Positions 18,975 through 27,416 of a stretch of 64,000 bases of DNA are shown here, in pieces. The notes beneath the pieces were generated by a model that saw only the letters and a program-made list of their open reading frames with translations, did not search any database and was not told the origin of the DNA. The position numbers were made by a program, and so were the translations under genes. The stretch comes from Virgibacillus natechei. Its GTDB lineage: Bacteria; Bacillota; Bacilli; Bacillales; Amphibacillaceae. The DNA is taken from contig NZ_CP110224.1 of the NCBI RefSeq assembly GCF_026013645.1, positions 3,534,001-3,598,000 of the forward strand, read 5' to 3'. Each line of letters starts with the position of its first letter. Position 1 is the stretch's first letter.

Positions 18975-19804
18975 AGGATATTCTCGTAGCAGTGGATATT
19001 CCTGAAGCAACCTATCACTACCATGTCAAAAACTTTGAGAAAGAAGATTCGGAAACAGAACTAAAAGAACTCATTACAAACCTGTTTAAGAAGTTTCATG
19101 AACGTTATGGATATAAACGAATTACGAAAGAATTAAAGAAATTAGGACATTGTATTAATCATAAAAAAGTGTATCGCCTGATGCAAGAATTGGGGTTAAA
19201 ATGTGTAAAGTTTATGCGCAAATCCCGTAAATACAATTCCTACAAAGGGAACGTAGGGAAAGTAGCGAAAAACCGACTAGCACGTCGTTTCAGCACACCA
19301 ATCCCCCTTCAAAAATTAGTAACCGACATTACGGAATTCAAATGTCTAGGCGAAGAGAAATTATATTTAAATCCAATTCTTGATCTTTATAACCGAGAAA
19401 TTATTGCGTTTGAAATCAAGAAACGTCCAACATTTGATCTTGTCATGAAACCTTTAAAAGAAACGATAGAGATAATAAAAAGTCGTGCAACCTATCGGAC
19501 CACCATCCATTCTGATCAAGGTTGGCACTATCAGCACAATCAATGGGTGAGAACATTAAAAAAGAACAACGTATTTCAAAGTATGTCACGCAAAGCAACC
19601 TGCGCAGATAATGCGCCGATAGAGAATTTCTTTGGGATTTTAAAGCAAGAAATGTATTATGGGGAAGAATTAGTAAGCTATGAAGAATTAAAAAGACGGA
19701 TTGAAGAATATATCTACTGGTACAATCATGAACGTTCAAAAGAAAAAATGGATGGATTGAGTCCAGTTGAGTACCGAACTCAATCCATCCAATCAGCTGC
19801 ATAA
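18884..19804 (+). CDS. IS3-family transposase OrfB (DDE integrase domain)
   Basis: Catalytic part of the transposase, readable in the -1 frame from the slippery site. An independent GTG at 18992 is possible, but no good ribosome binding site precedes it. It has the HTH_21 segment (FHERYGYKRITKELKK), then the rve catalytic core with D in LVTDITEFKCLGEEKLY, D in IHSDQGWHYQ and E in DNAPIENFFGILKQE: a complete DDE triad. It ends YNHERSKEKMDGLSPVEYR, typical of IS3 OrfB. Confidence 0.9.
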   Translation, partial: AKSFSGKSECLPRKVQAKLAFELKQEGFRLKDILVAVDIPEATYHYHVKNFEKEDSETELKELITNLFKKFHERYGYKRITKELKKLGHCINHKKVYRLMQELGLKCVKFMRKSRKYNSYKGNVGKVAKNRLARRFSTPIPLQKLVTDITEFKCLGEEKLYLNPILDLYNREIIAFEIKKRPTFDLVMKPLKETIEIIKSRATYRTTIHSDQGWHYQHNQWVRTLKKNNVFQSMSRKATCADNAPIENFFGILKQEMYYGEELVSYEELKRRIEEYIYWYNHERSKEKMDGLSPVEYRTQSIQSAA

Positions 19805-19966
19805 TAAAACTCTAACTTTTGGGGGTAACCACCTGCGCACTCTTTTTTCTTGTACAGGATAGATTTACCTATTCGACAGCTACAGTTACCATTCGGTTGT
19901 CAGTTATCATCGTTCATGCCAAATTTATCAGCGCTCCCCACATTCACCACCCATCTCTCCCACACC

Positions 19967-19997
19967 AAAAAACGCCCCTTCCACTAAAAGAGAGCGT
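19967..19997 (-). terminator. Terminator overlapping the tdh stop
   Basis: Read leftwards, ACGCTC pairs with GGGCGT and is followed by TTTTTTGG. The stem is short and has a large loop. Confidence 0.5.
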
Positions 19998-20943
19998 CCT
20001 TCACATTAATTTTCCCCGCCACTTTTTCCAGCATTTCTTTCGTCATCTTATCCATATCATACTTCGCCTTAAACCCCCACTCATCTCTTGCGGCGGAAGA
20101 ATCGATGCTATTTGGCCAGCTGTCTGCAATCTGCTGTCTAATTGGGTCAACGTTATAGAACAATTCAAATTCCGGAATATGCTTTTGAATGGCATATTTA
20201 AAGTCCTCTGGTGTTGCGGATATTGCTGTAATATTAAATGCATTACGATGCACGAGCTTGCTTGGGTCTGCTTCCATCAACTCGATAATGGCATCCAGGG
20301 CATCTGGCATATACATCATGTCCATACACGTATCCTCGCCAATATAAGAAGTATATGCTTGTGTTTTAATTGCTTCATAGTAAATCTCGACGGCATAATC
20401 CGTTGTCCCGCCACCTGGAGACGTCACATGTGAAATTAACCCTGGGTACCTGACACCACGTGTATCTAGTCCATAGCGATAATGATAATAATCACAAAGT
20501 AATTCACCAGCTACTTTGTTAACGCCATACATCGTAGTTGGACGTTGTAATGAATCCTGTGGTGTATTATCCTTCGGTGTTGACGGTCCAAACGCCCCAA
20601 TAGAGCTCGGTGTGAAAAATTGCAAATCAAGTTCCCGGGACACCTCCAGTGCATTAACAAGACCCCCCATATTTAAATCCCATGCTACTTTAGGCATCGC
20701 TTCTGCATTTGCAGATAATAGTGCAGCTAAATGCATAATGGTATCGACATTATGTTCCTTAGCTACGGAAAATAATCGACCCGAGTCTGTGACATCAACG
20801 ACTTCAAACGGAACTTCTTCCGCTTCATCCCCTTTTCGTATATCTGTTGCAATCACATTCGACATTCCATACGTTTCTCGTAATTTCCCCACAAGCTCTG
20901 AACCTATTTGGCCTCGAGCCCCTGTAACTAAAATCTTCTTCAT
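19984..20943 (-). CDS. tdh: L-threonine 3-dehydrogenase, epimerase-like (SDR) type
   Basis: NAD-dependent oxidation of threonine to 2-amino-3-oxobutyrate by the extended short-chain dehydrogenase form, not the zinc ADH form. It has the NAD-binding motif [13 protein letters not shown] (~residues 6-18), the catalytic YGVNK motif with Ser ([12 protein letters not shown]) and the [11 protein letters not shown] segment typical of this enzyme. 319 aa. It lies 36 bases downstream of kbl, whose product uses its unstable intermediate, so the two form a threonine-to-glycine pathway. Confidence 0.92.
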   Translation of the reverse strand: MKKILVTGARGQIGSELVGKLRETYGMSNVIATDIRKGDEAEEVPFEVVDVTDSGRLFSVAKEHNVDTIMHLAALLSANAEAMPKVAWDLNMGGLVNALEVSRELDLQFFTPSSIGAFGPSTPKDNTPQDSLQRPTTMYGVNKVAGELLCDYYHYRYGLDTRGVRYPGLISHVTSPGGGTTDYAVEIYYEAIKTQAYTSYIGEDTCMDMMYMPDALDAIIELMEADPSKLVHRNAFNITAISATPEDFKYAIQKHIPEFELFYNVDPIRQQIADSWPNSIDSSAARDEWGFKAKYDMDKMTKEMLEKVAGKINVKDALF

Positions 20944-20979
20944 ATTTTAAGTCCCCTTTAAGCCTTCTGAATAACATGC

Positions 20980-22170
20980 TTAAATGAAGCCCATTTCCTT
21001 CCCAATTTTTTCGTAACTAGCAATAGCCTCGTCAAGCATACCCTTCGTGTGTTCTGCTGTTGGCATGTTACGAACACGCCCCGTTCCACGCGGCACAGTT
21101 GGAAATACGATTGCCTTCGCATAAACGCCTTCCTCATATAAACGTTTACTGAACTTTTGTGTTTCCTTTTCATCACCAATAATAACTGGGGTAATTGGCG
21201 TTTCACTATTTCCTATATCAAAGCCTAATTCTTTCAATCCTTCTTTTAAGTAATTACTGTTTTTCCATAGCTTTTCATTCAAATCTGTACTTTCCATTAG
21301 TAGCTCAATTGCTTTCGTACTTGAAATGGCGTCTGCTGGTGAAACTGCAGTAGAAAACAGAAATGGACGTGAGCGTACTTTCAGCCAATCAATAAGATTT
21401 TCTTTCCCAGCTACATACCCACCGATAACGCCGATTGCTTTGGACAATGTTCCCATTTGCATATCAACTTTATCCTGCAGGCCGAAATGTTTTACGGTAC
21501 CAGCACCTTTTCCAAGCACCCCAGATCCATGTGCATCATCTACATAGGTAATTAGGTCAAATTCTTCTGCGATATCAACTATTTCTGGAAGCTTTGCAAC
21601 ATCACCATCCATGGAGAACACACCATCTGTTATAACCATTACTTTATTATATTGGCCGGATTCCACTGCTTCTTTCGCTTTTTGGCGAAGGTCATCCATA
21701 TCCGAGTGATTGACACGAATGATTTTAGCTTTAGATAGACGGCAGCCATCAATAATGGACGCATGATTTAATTCATCGGAAAGAATTGCATCATTTTTAT
21801 CCATGACTGCAGAAATTGCTGCCATATTACAGTTAAATCCGGACTGATAGGATATAGCCGCTTCTGTTCCTTTAAATGCTGCAAGCTTTTTTTCTAAATC
21901 AATATGAATATCCAATGTGCCATTTATCGTACGAACCGCTCCTGCTCCAACACCATATGAATCAATAGCATCTTTTGCCACCTTCTTTAGACGATCGTCA
22001 GTTGTAAGACCTAAGTAGTTATTTGATGAAAGATTAATTGATTTCTTCCCGTCAATTGTGATCATTGCCCCATTAGCACCTTGAACGGAATCAATTTCAT
22101 TATATAGTCCTCGTTTTTTTAAGTCGGTAATATTTTCATTTAAAAAAGTATCCAACACTTTACTAGTCAT
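20980..22170 (-). CDS. kbl: Glycine C-acetyltransferase (2-amino-3-ketobutyrate CoA ligase)
   Basis: PLP enzyme of the alpha-oxoamine synthase family. It cleaves 2-amino-3-oxobutyrate with CoA into glycine and acetyl-CoA. Motifs: [53 protein letters not shown], and [17 protein letters not shown] with the PLP lysine near residue 240. An ATG at 22191 is possible, but GGAGGG sits 10 nt before [10 protein letters not shown] at 22170, which sets the start (~396 aa). It is first gene of the kbl-tdh operon, with a cre-like palindrome just upstream. Confidence 0.94.
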   Translation of the reverse strand: MTSKVLDTFLNENITDLKKRGLYNEIDSVQGANGAMITIDGKKSINLSSNNYLGLTTDDRLKKVAKDAIDSYGVGAGAVRTINGTLDIHIDLEKKLAAFKGTEAAISYQSGFNCNMAAISAVMDKNDAILSDELNHASIIDGCRLSKAKIIRVNHSDMDDLRQKAKEAVESGQYNKVMVITDGVFSMDGDVAKLPEIVDIAEEFDLITYVDDAHGSGVLGKGAGTVKHFGLQDKVDMQMGTLSKAIGVIGGYVAGKENLIDWLKVRSRPFLFSTAVSPADAISSTKAIELLMESTDLNEKLWKNSNYLKEGLKELGFDIGNSETPITPVIIGDEKETQKFSKRLYEEGVYAKAIVFPTVPRGTGRVRNMPTAEHTKGMLDEAIASYEKIGKEMGFI

Positions 22171-22190
22171 ATTTTTATTTCCCTCCAACA

Positions 22191-22204
22191 TGTAAGCGCT
22201 TTAC
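22191..22204. promoter_or_regulatory. cre-like palindrome before kbl
   Basis: TGTAAGCGCTTTAC matches the first 12 positions of TGWAANCGNTNWCA and fails the last two. The core GTAAGCGCTTTAC is near-palindromic. It lies 20 bases upstream of the start codon, suitable for CcpA blocking. Confidence 0.4.
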
Positions 22205-22416
22205 TTATAGTTTAACATAAAAAACGTGGATTGTTACCCGAAATAAATGTACGAAACGTAATAATACCATTTTCGTTAACTCATTCACTTTTAGAAAACT
22301 TGGCTTATTATTTCTATGTTTGCAAGATTTACATGTACTTTTTCAGAAAAATAGATGGTGATTTTCTACTATTTTTATTATACTATTTATAGAGAGTAAA
22401 AGTTGGAGGCATAGAA

Positions 22417-22548
22417 ATGAAAAAATCACTAATCGCATTATTTATCGTAATTATTTCAGCTATTGGAATTATAGGTTATACGCAACCCTTTGATGGGCCA
22501 AATGAAGTTATTGAAGAAAACAACCACTCTACGACAATCAAGTCGTAG
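22417..22548 (+). CDS. 43-residue membrane or secreted peptide, unknown
   Basis: Starts MKKSLIALFIVIISAIGIIG, a signal-like or anchor helix with two lysines before ~17 hydrophobic residues, then a polar tail YTQPFDGPNEVIEENNHS... to a stop. TTGGAGGC precedes the ATG at 7 nt, and a strong terminator follows 30 bases after the stop. No family is recognised. It resembles small exported peptides in layout only. Confidence 0.55.
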   Translation: MKKSLIALFIVIISAIGIIGYTQPFDGPNEVIEENNHSTTIKS

Positions 22549-22577
22549 ATTTAAATATAAAAGTTTATAGAAGGCAA

Positions 22578-22616
22578 AAAAAGGAAAGTATCTTATTAAT
22601 AGATACTTTCCTTTTA
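22578..22616. terminator. Bidirectional intrinsic terminator
   Basis: AAAAGGAAAGTATCT pairs with AGATACTTTCCTTTT over a 7-base loop. It serves the small peptide gene from the left and could serve the LysM/3D gene from the right. Confidence 0.88.
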
Positions 22617-22625
22617 CTATATTTT

Positions 22626-22644
22626 TATCGTAGTTTAACGGGCA
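22626..22644. repeat. 19-bp exact intergenic repeat, copy 1
   Basis: TATCGTAGTTTAACGGGCA occurs here and again, identically and in the same orientation, at 39497-39515. In both places it sits just after a terminator hairpin. Confidence 0.8.
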
Positions 22645-22693
22645 GTAAAACCCGAACTGAATGACGTTTTACTTTATCTTCAGGATGTAACTA

Positions 22694-23503
22694 TTACTCT
22701 ACTATTGTTACATCCACTGTTTGTACACCCCAGTCATAAGCTTCATCTTTAGACGGGACGTGAACATCAATTTTGTTACCATTAATTGCGCTACCTACAT
22801 CTCCAGCTACAGCATAGCCATAACCTTCAACATATACTTCAGAACCAAGCGGAATAACATTTGGGTCAACAGCAATTACTTTTTCATTCGGATTTTCATT
22901 TAAATCAATTCCTGTTGATGTAACACCAGAACATCCTTCACACCCAGCTGTATATGCTGTTGCAGAAACGGAAAGGGTCTTCCCCTCTGTTTCTTGCGCT
23001 GTATGATTTACTTCTTGAGTTGATTCACTTTCAGCTGCAGTATCCTGTGTTTCTGGCTCACTTGACTGCTCACTGTCTGATTGTGAACGTTCGTTAGTTG
23101 TTTCATTAGATGTTGTTGCTTCAGGTACATCGTCCTGTTCAACGTTTGCACCTTCAATCGTTAACTCTTGTGCGATACTAATGATATCAGATGTAAGATC
23201 ATTCGATTCTTTTAAATCCTCTACAGTTACATCGAATTCATTACTAATACTGATTAGTGTATCGCCTTCTTTTACTATATATGTCTCATCGTTATTAATA
23301 GATATTGTTTGTTTTGGGTGAATTACAGTAGATTTTAGTTCATTTATATCTATTAAATCATCAACGGTAGTTTGGTATTGGTCTGCGATGTCCCAGAGGT
23401 TGTCCCCTTGTTTTACCTCATGGTCTTCTTCTGCTGCAACACTTGTTGCAGCTGTGCCAGCAATGATAATTCCTGCTGATACTGCGGCTACTAATTTTTT
23501 CAT
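22694..23503 (-). CDS. Secreted LysM / 3D-domain cell-wall protein (YocH-like)
   Basis: 269 residues. A signal peptide (MKKLVAAVSAGIIIAGTAATSVAAEE) is followed by two LysM peptidoglycan-binding repeats (HEVKQGDNLWDIADQY, ~29-71; YIVKEGDTLISISNEF, ~75-117), a Ser/Thr/Glu-rich linker and a C-terminal 3D domain (SATAYTAGCEGCSG... IDVHVPSKDEAYDWG) with its three conserved Asp. 3D domains resemble MltA-type lytic enzymes, so a wall-remodelling role outside the cell is inferred. A palindrome flanked by direct repeats lies 62 bases upstream. Confidence 0.88.
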   Translation of the reverse strand: MKKLVAAVSAGIIIAGTAATSVAAEEDHEVKQGDNLWDIADQYQTTVDDLIDINELKSTVIHPKQTISINNDETYIVKEGDTLISISNEFDVTVEDLKESNDLTSDIISIAQELTIEGANVEQDDVPEATTSNETTNERSQSDSEQSSEPETQDTAAESESTQEVNHTAQETEGKTLSVSATAYTAGCEGCSGVTSTGIDLNENPNEKVIAVDPNVIPLGSEVYVEGYGYAVAGDVGSAINGNKIDVHVPSKDEAYDWGVQTVDVTIVE

Positions 23504-23564
23504 TAGTAATCCCTCCTTTAATTTCTGACAAAGCCTATAGTATCATACGGCTACAGACAATGCA

Positions 23565-23592
23565 GTTACAAGACTTTTAAAAGTCTGTTACA
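23565..23592. promoter_or_regulatory. Palindrome flanked by GTTACA direct repeats
   Basis: GTTACA, then the perfect 16-bp palindrome AGACTTTTAAAAGTCT (23571-23586), then GTTACA again. On the gene's strand the repeats read TGTAAC, 22 bp apart. TGTAA hexamers are the half-sites of WalR boxes in Bacillus (normally 5-bp spacing), so the match is partial. It is a candidate operator for the LysM/3D gene. Confidence 0.5.
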
Positions 23593-23705
23593 AGGATTAC
23601 CAAAAAGGAGAGATTTTATTACATTTGTCATCGTTTTGATATAAAAGTCGGATTAACCTAGATTTTATAATACAAAAGTAATAGAAAGAGAGTTTTATAA
23701 TACTA

Positions 23706-23744
23706 AAAACCCCAAGCGCTGGATCATCCATCACTTGGGGTTTT
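23706..23744. terminator. Intrinsic terminator (either strand)
   Basis: AAAACCCCAAG pairs with CTTGGGGTTTT with an inner GGAT/ATCC stem. It probably ends transcripts of the YpuA-type gene read leftwards. Confidence 0.8.
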
Positions 23745-23826
23745 AATTCATTTTACAATGAACCCATTTTATAATTCTAGTTCTTCACCAAAATCTATGG
23801 TTGATAAACTAGGTGTAATAACTGCC

Positions 23827-23882
23827 CGCTGCGGAAAAACACTACACTTTCCCACTGGAGTCTCCGTGTTTTTCCTCCGCTA
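23827..23882 (+). repeat. GC-rich structured repeat, type A, copy 3 (internally deleted)
   Basis: 56 bp. The ends match copy 1: GCGGAAAAACAC (23831-23842) and GTGTTTTTCCTCCGC (23866-23880) still pair perfectly. The central ~60 bp are missing. The remainder of this 443-base gap holds the terminator at 23706 and the palindrome at 23565. Confidence 0.8.
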
Positions 23883-23946
23883 GCTAGTCTTATTATCATA
23901 TTTATTCACTAATATCGACCATAGATTTTAGTGTTGAGCCATAATT

Positions 23947-24822
23947 CTAGTTAAATAAACCTCTGAAAAAATTACCTATGGATTGGAAGAAATCTCTTAC
24001 CTGGTCCCAGAATCCTTCATCCAAATTTAATTGATCAATTTGATCCCTAACAGTGGAGGCAATGTCTTCTAGCTGATTTCTAACTTGATCGAAGTTGATG
24101 TTCAAATCTTGCATTTGATCAAATAGGTCTACCAACCTTTGTCGATCTGCTTCATCTAAAGAGATTTCTAGATTCTCCAATTGTTCCTCGACAATTTGTT
24201 GTACATCTTCTCTTGTTGCTGGATCTTGATCAGCAATCATTTGTTTAATTTCTGATAATAACTCACTTACTTTTTCTTGAGATACTCCATCTTCTTCCGC
24301 AAGATCTGTTGCTACATTAAGCTCTTCATTCGCAAGTTCCATCCGTTCCTTATCAAGTTCTTCGCCTTCAACATCATACGCTTTGTAGATTCCTGTTAAG
24401 GCTGAATGCCCCGTTACGGCAACAGGTGAAGCAACATCTACCGTTGCATTCTCTACACCTGCTGTTAACAACGCATTTGCATACATCTCATTTGCAACTT
24501 CTGTAATATTATCAGGAGTGACAATGTTTACCGTTAACCCTGCGCCACTTTCTTCTAGGGTTATTTTAGCGGATGAGTACATATTAGAATCAGGATTGCC
24601 ATTAATAAAGTCAGCGTAGTCCTGTCCGGTTACATCATATTCTTCAACTGCATCTGAATCTGTTATTTCTAAAATGTCACGAACTTCAGCTCGCTGATCC
24701 TCTGTTAATTGTTCTCCGTAAACGATAATATTAGCTGAGGTAGCTTGAACAGGTGTTGACATCCCTGTAATTAAACCCACTACTAACAGGAACAAAAATG
24801 CTATCTTTAACTGATATTTCAT
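23947..24822 (-). CDS. ypuA: Secreted DUF1002 protein (YpuA-like)
   Basis: 291 residues with a signal peptide (MKYQLKIAFLFLLVVGLITG...VQA), then the DUF1002 domain (IVYGEQLTEDQRAEVRDIL; TGIYKAYDVEGEELD) and a C-terminal helical region rich in Gln/Asp/Leu ending in a hydrophobic WDQVRDFFQSIGNFFRGLFN. The length and layout match B. subtilis YpuA, an exported protein of unknown function. The start at 24822 has AAAAGGGG upstream. Confidence 0.85.
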   Translation of the reverse strand: MKYQLKIAFLFLLVVGLITGMSTPVQATSANIIVYGEQLTEDQRAEVRDILEITDSDAVEEYDVTGQDYADFINGNPDSNMYSSAKITLEESGAGLTVNIVTPDNITEVANEMYANALLTAGVENATVDVASPVAVTGHSALTGIYKAYDVEGEELDKERMELANEELNVATDLAEEDGVSQEKVSELLSEIKQMIADQDPATREDVQQIVEEQLENLEISLDEADRQRLVDLFDQMQDLNINFDQVRNQLEDIASTVRDQIDQLNLDEGFWDQVRDFFQSIGNFFRGLFN

Positions 24823-25091
24823 ATATTATTACCCCTTTTAAGATTATTTTACTTCATCATTCTAATGCTAGCTTACTTAACCTGGCAATCGCAGCCACGT
24901 ATGCTACTTGGAAAATTGGCATTCATAAAAGGGATTCGAAGAAAGCATTCTTGCTTTGTCACCCTATCTGCCAAGAAAAACACAAACCCTAATCAATCTT
25001 ATTATAACCTCTAACCATATATACGACAATATTTACTTTTTTATTTGGGCTCTTTTCGAAAGTATTATTGCTTTTAAATTTTCGAAGTTGA

Positions 25092-25346
25092 TATAAAAGA
25101 CGACGTAACTGTTTTCTAAAAGTATTTTCTATAATCGCCGTTCGGGATCGCTCCAGGCGGATGCTTTCCGCGGGCACGGCTTCAGCCTCCTTGCCCTGGC
25201 AAAGGGTATGTAGACGTTGTTCGTAAAGAACGGTTTTAGTCGACCTTCCTTAGGATAGTCCTCCGGAGTCTTCAGACACGTGCTGGGGCTGGGGCTGGGG
25301 CTGCGCTTACTCGCCCCACCGAAAACATTTGTTCCCGCAGGAATCA
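25092..25346 (-). repeat. Long GC-rich intergenic repeat, type B, copy 2 (inverted)
   Basis: Inverted relative to copy 1 at 10312-10592, with long identical stretches. It carries a short tandem expansion of GGGGCT (three units, about 25283-25303) that copy 1 lacks. The 871-base region between YpuA and the MFS gene is almost wholly made of this element and the type A copy next to it. Confidence 0.8.
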
Positions 25347-25409
25347 ACAGCCCTCCGCTCCAATCAACCATCATAAAAGTGCTGGCTGTCATGTTACAGT
25401 GTTCATACT

Positions 25410-25527
25410 AGCGGAGGAAATACACGGAGACTCCTGCGGGAACAGTGGCCAGAGTGAGACCCCGCAGAACGGAGTTCGAGGAGGCTCACGGGTCACCCGC
25501 GGAAAGCGGAGTGTATTTCCGTAGCGG
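25410..25527 (-). repeat. GC-rich structured repeat, type A, copy 2 (inverted)
   Basis: 118 bp, inverted relative to copy 1. Terminal arms GGAAATACAC (25416-25425) and GTGTATTTCC (25511-25520) pair perfectly. Inner blocks are CTCCTGCGGG, GTGAGACCCCGCAG, GAGGAGGCTCAC and CCCGCGGAAAGC. It is flanked outward by TTACGTCG...CTATAG sequence also found at the end of type B copy 1. Confidence 0.85.
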
Positions 25528-25693
25528 TATTACGTCGCATTCTATAGAAATTGTATCAAAAACACCACCCTTAAGAAAACAGCCTTTATTCGTTACAATT
25601 GGCTAATACTTATAAGCAAAATACTTTCGTTTTTTAGTCAAATCAGATATATTTAGGGTAACGAAATAAATTTCAAGAAAGAAGGGCATCACA

Positions 25694-26944
25694 ATTACTA
25701 ATCAAGAAGAGCAACTTGCGAAACGCAATTTAGCCATCATGTGGTTGGCTAACTTTTTTATTGCTGGAAGTATGACCATGGTAATTCCCTTTATCTCCTT
25801 ATATATTGATTCACTCGGCAATTTCTCTGAAAGCTACGTACAGACATGGTCAGGTTTTACGTTTGGTATTACTTTTGTAACTGCTTTTTTAGTTTCCCCT
25901 ATTTGGGGTCGTATAGGTGACAAATACGGCAGGAAAAAAATCTTAATTTTCTCCGCTTTCGGAATTGGTCTATCTGTTTTTTTTATGGGGTTTGCCACAT
26001 CAGTATGGCAGCTTTTTATTTTGCGACTCATAATGGGAGTTGCAACTGGATTTATTCCAATGTCTCAAGCTTTCATCTCCACACAAACGCCACAAAAAAT
26101 CGCCGGAAGAGTACTGGGAACCCTTCAGACTGGCAGTATAACCGGGGCATTAATGGGACCATTACTTGGTGGAGTACTGGCAGATACATTCGGCTATGCA
26201 AGCACATTTAAATGGGTTTCGGTCACGGTATTCCTATCTGCACTCATTGTCTTATTTGGTATAAAAGAAATGAAATTAAAATTATCTGACGATGCAAGCG
26301 ATTATAAGTCCTATTCCAGTAAAGAAGTGATAAAATATATCATTCAAAAACCAGTATTACTTGTTGTAATGCTTATTTCTGCACTCGTCCAAATTGCACA
26401 TTTTAGTATACAGCCAATTTTATCTTTGTTCGTTGCAGAAATACATGGGCCGGCCAATATTGCATTTTTCTCTGGCCTCGCCTTTTCCGCAGCAGGGCTT
26501 GGGAATTTATTAATGACTAGAAACTGGGGAAAGCTTGGGGATCGAACTGGCTATATTAGAATATTAATCATTCTACTGTTCGCAGCTGGACTCGTCTACT
26601 TTCCTGGTGCCTTTGTTACAAGTATTTGGCAATTGGTTATTTTACGATTTTTACTTGGGGTAGCTATTGGTGGGATTATTCCAGTTCGTATCGCGTATAT
26701 CAGGCAGGAAGCCCCAATATCCATGCAAGGTGAAGTGCTTGGTTATAACACAAGCCTACGCTTTCTAGGAAATATTATCGGCCCTGCAATGGGTGGTATG
26801 CTCGCTGGACTCTTCGGATTCTCCGTCGTCTTCTTTATAACTAGTGGGTTGCTTATATTGAGTGGTTCCATCTTGTTAATCGTATGGTATAAACATGAAT
26901 ATGCATCAAAAAAATCTCCAAGCTTATCTACACATTCACAATAG
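25694..26944 (+). CDS. MFS multidrug-type exporter with a probable non-ATG start
   Basis: Twelve-helix major facilitator, about 416 aa, of the drug:H+ antiporter type. It has the loop 2-3 motif GRIGDKYGRKK and motif C-like GPLLGGVLAD. The first in-frame ATG (25739) has no ribosome binding site and would remove the cytoplasmic lead-in KRNLAIMWLANFF, usual for the family. GAAGGG lies 7 nt before ATT at 25694, giving ITNQEEQLAKRNLAIM. I therefore place the start at ATT, a rare but known start codon. An 8-bp inverted repeat (TTCGTTAC 25589, GTAACGAA 25658) lies upstream. Confidence 0.75.
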   Translation: MTNQEEQLAKRNLAIMWLANFFIAGSMTMVIPFISLYIDSLGNFSESYVQTWSGFTFGITFVTAFLVSPIWGRIGDKYGRKKILIFSAFGIGLSVFFMGFATSVWQLFILRLIMGVATGFIPMSQAFISTQTPQKIAGRVLGTLQTGSITGALMGPLLGGVLADTFGYASTFKWVSVTVFLSALIVLFGIKEMKLKLSDDASDYKSYSSKEVIKYIIQKPVLLVVMLISALVQIAHFSIQPILSLFVAEIHGPANIAFFSGLAFSAAGLGNLLMTRNWGKLGDRTGYIRILIILLFAAGLVYFPGAFVTSIWQLVILRFLLGVAIGGIIPVRIAYIRQEAPISMQGEVLGYNTSLRFLGNIIGPAMGGMLAGLFGFSVVFFITSGLLILSGSILLIVWYKHEYASKKSPSLSTHSQ

Positions 26945-27108
26945 GCGAAAGCTATTAACCATATGCTGAATGTCATTGATAAACTTGGGGAGACTATTGA
27001 GACATCATGAATGCTGAAGGATTGATTTGTTCGTCTAATTATGTTAAAAATAATAGAGCCTTTTAAAAGGCTTCTTTTGAACTCAAGTAATAGAAAGAAA
27101 GTGATTCA

Positions 27109-27354
27109 ATGGGAATAGTCGTTGTTGAGGTTTGTGACGGAAATGCAATCACTACAGTTAATATAGAAGAAATTATCGAAGCAGAATTTCCAGAAGTGGC
27201 TGTGCTAATGAATGAATGCCTATCATTTTGTGGCTTATGCCGCGTAAAACCATATGCATTAGTTAACAATAAACGCGTTTTCGGTAACACACCTGAAGAT
27301 TGTTTAGCTAAAATAAAAGAAGCAATAAAAGAAGAACTGGCTGTTTATCAATAA
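27109..27354 (+). CDS. yuzB: YuzB-like protein (DUF1450)
   Basis: 81 residues with the DUF1450 pattern: VVEVCDGN at the start and MNECLSFCGLCRVKPYALVNN in the middle, with conserved cysteines that may bind metal or a cluster. It is a cytoplasmic conserved Bacillaceae protein without known function. A terminator overlaps its last codons. The ribosome binding site GAAAGAAAGTGA is moderate. Confidence 0.88.
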   Translation: MGIVVVEVCDGNAITTVNIEEIIEAEFPEVAVLMNECLSFCGLCRVKPYALVNNKRVFGNTPEDCLAKIKEAIKEELAVYQ

Positions 27355-27371
27355 TTGCCAGTTCTTCTTTT
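27327..27371 (+). terminator. Terminator overlapping the end of yuzB
   Basis: AAAAGAAGAACTGGC (27327-27341) pairs perfectly with GCCAGTTCTTCTTTT (27357-27371). The 5' arm is coding sequence. Confidence 0.85.
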
Positions 27372-27416
27372 ATTGTAAGGATAAAACGTAGGCTCATGCC
27401 ATAAATTGACAATAAT

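Larger units (their letters stand above)
18362..19828 (+). mobile_element. IS3-family insertion sequence (IS150-like)
   Basis: About 1.47 kb. Left end TGACCCCCGAAAGTTAGAG; the right end, read inwards, is TTACCCCCAAAAGTTAGAG, giving terminal inverted repeats with two mismatches. It encodes overlapping orfA and orfB with an A6G slippery site. The left end also contains an internal inverted copy of the repeat (18389-18403). No clear target-site duplication is visible, so the exact outer bases are uncertain. The transposase frames are intact, so it may still be active. Confidence 0.88.
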
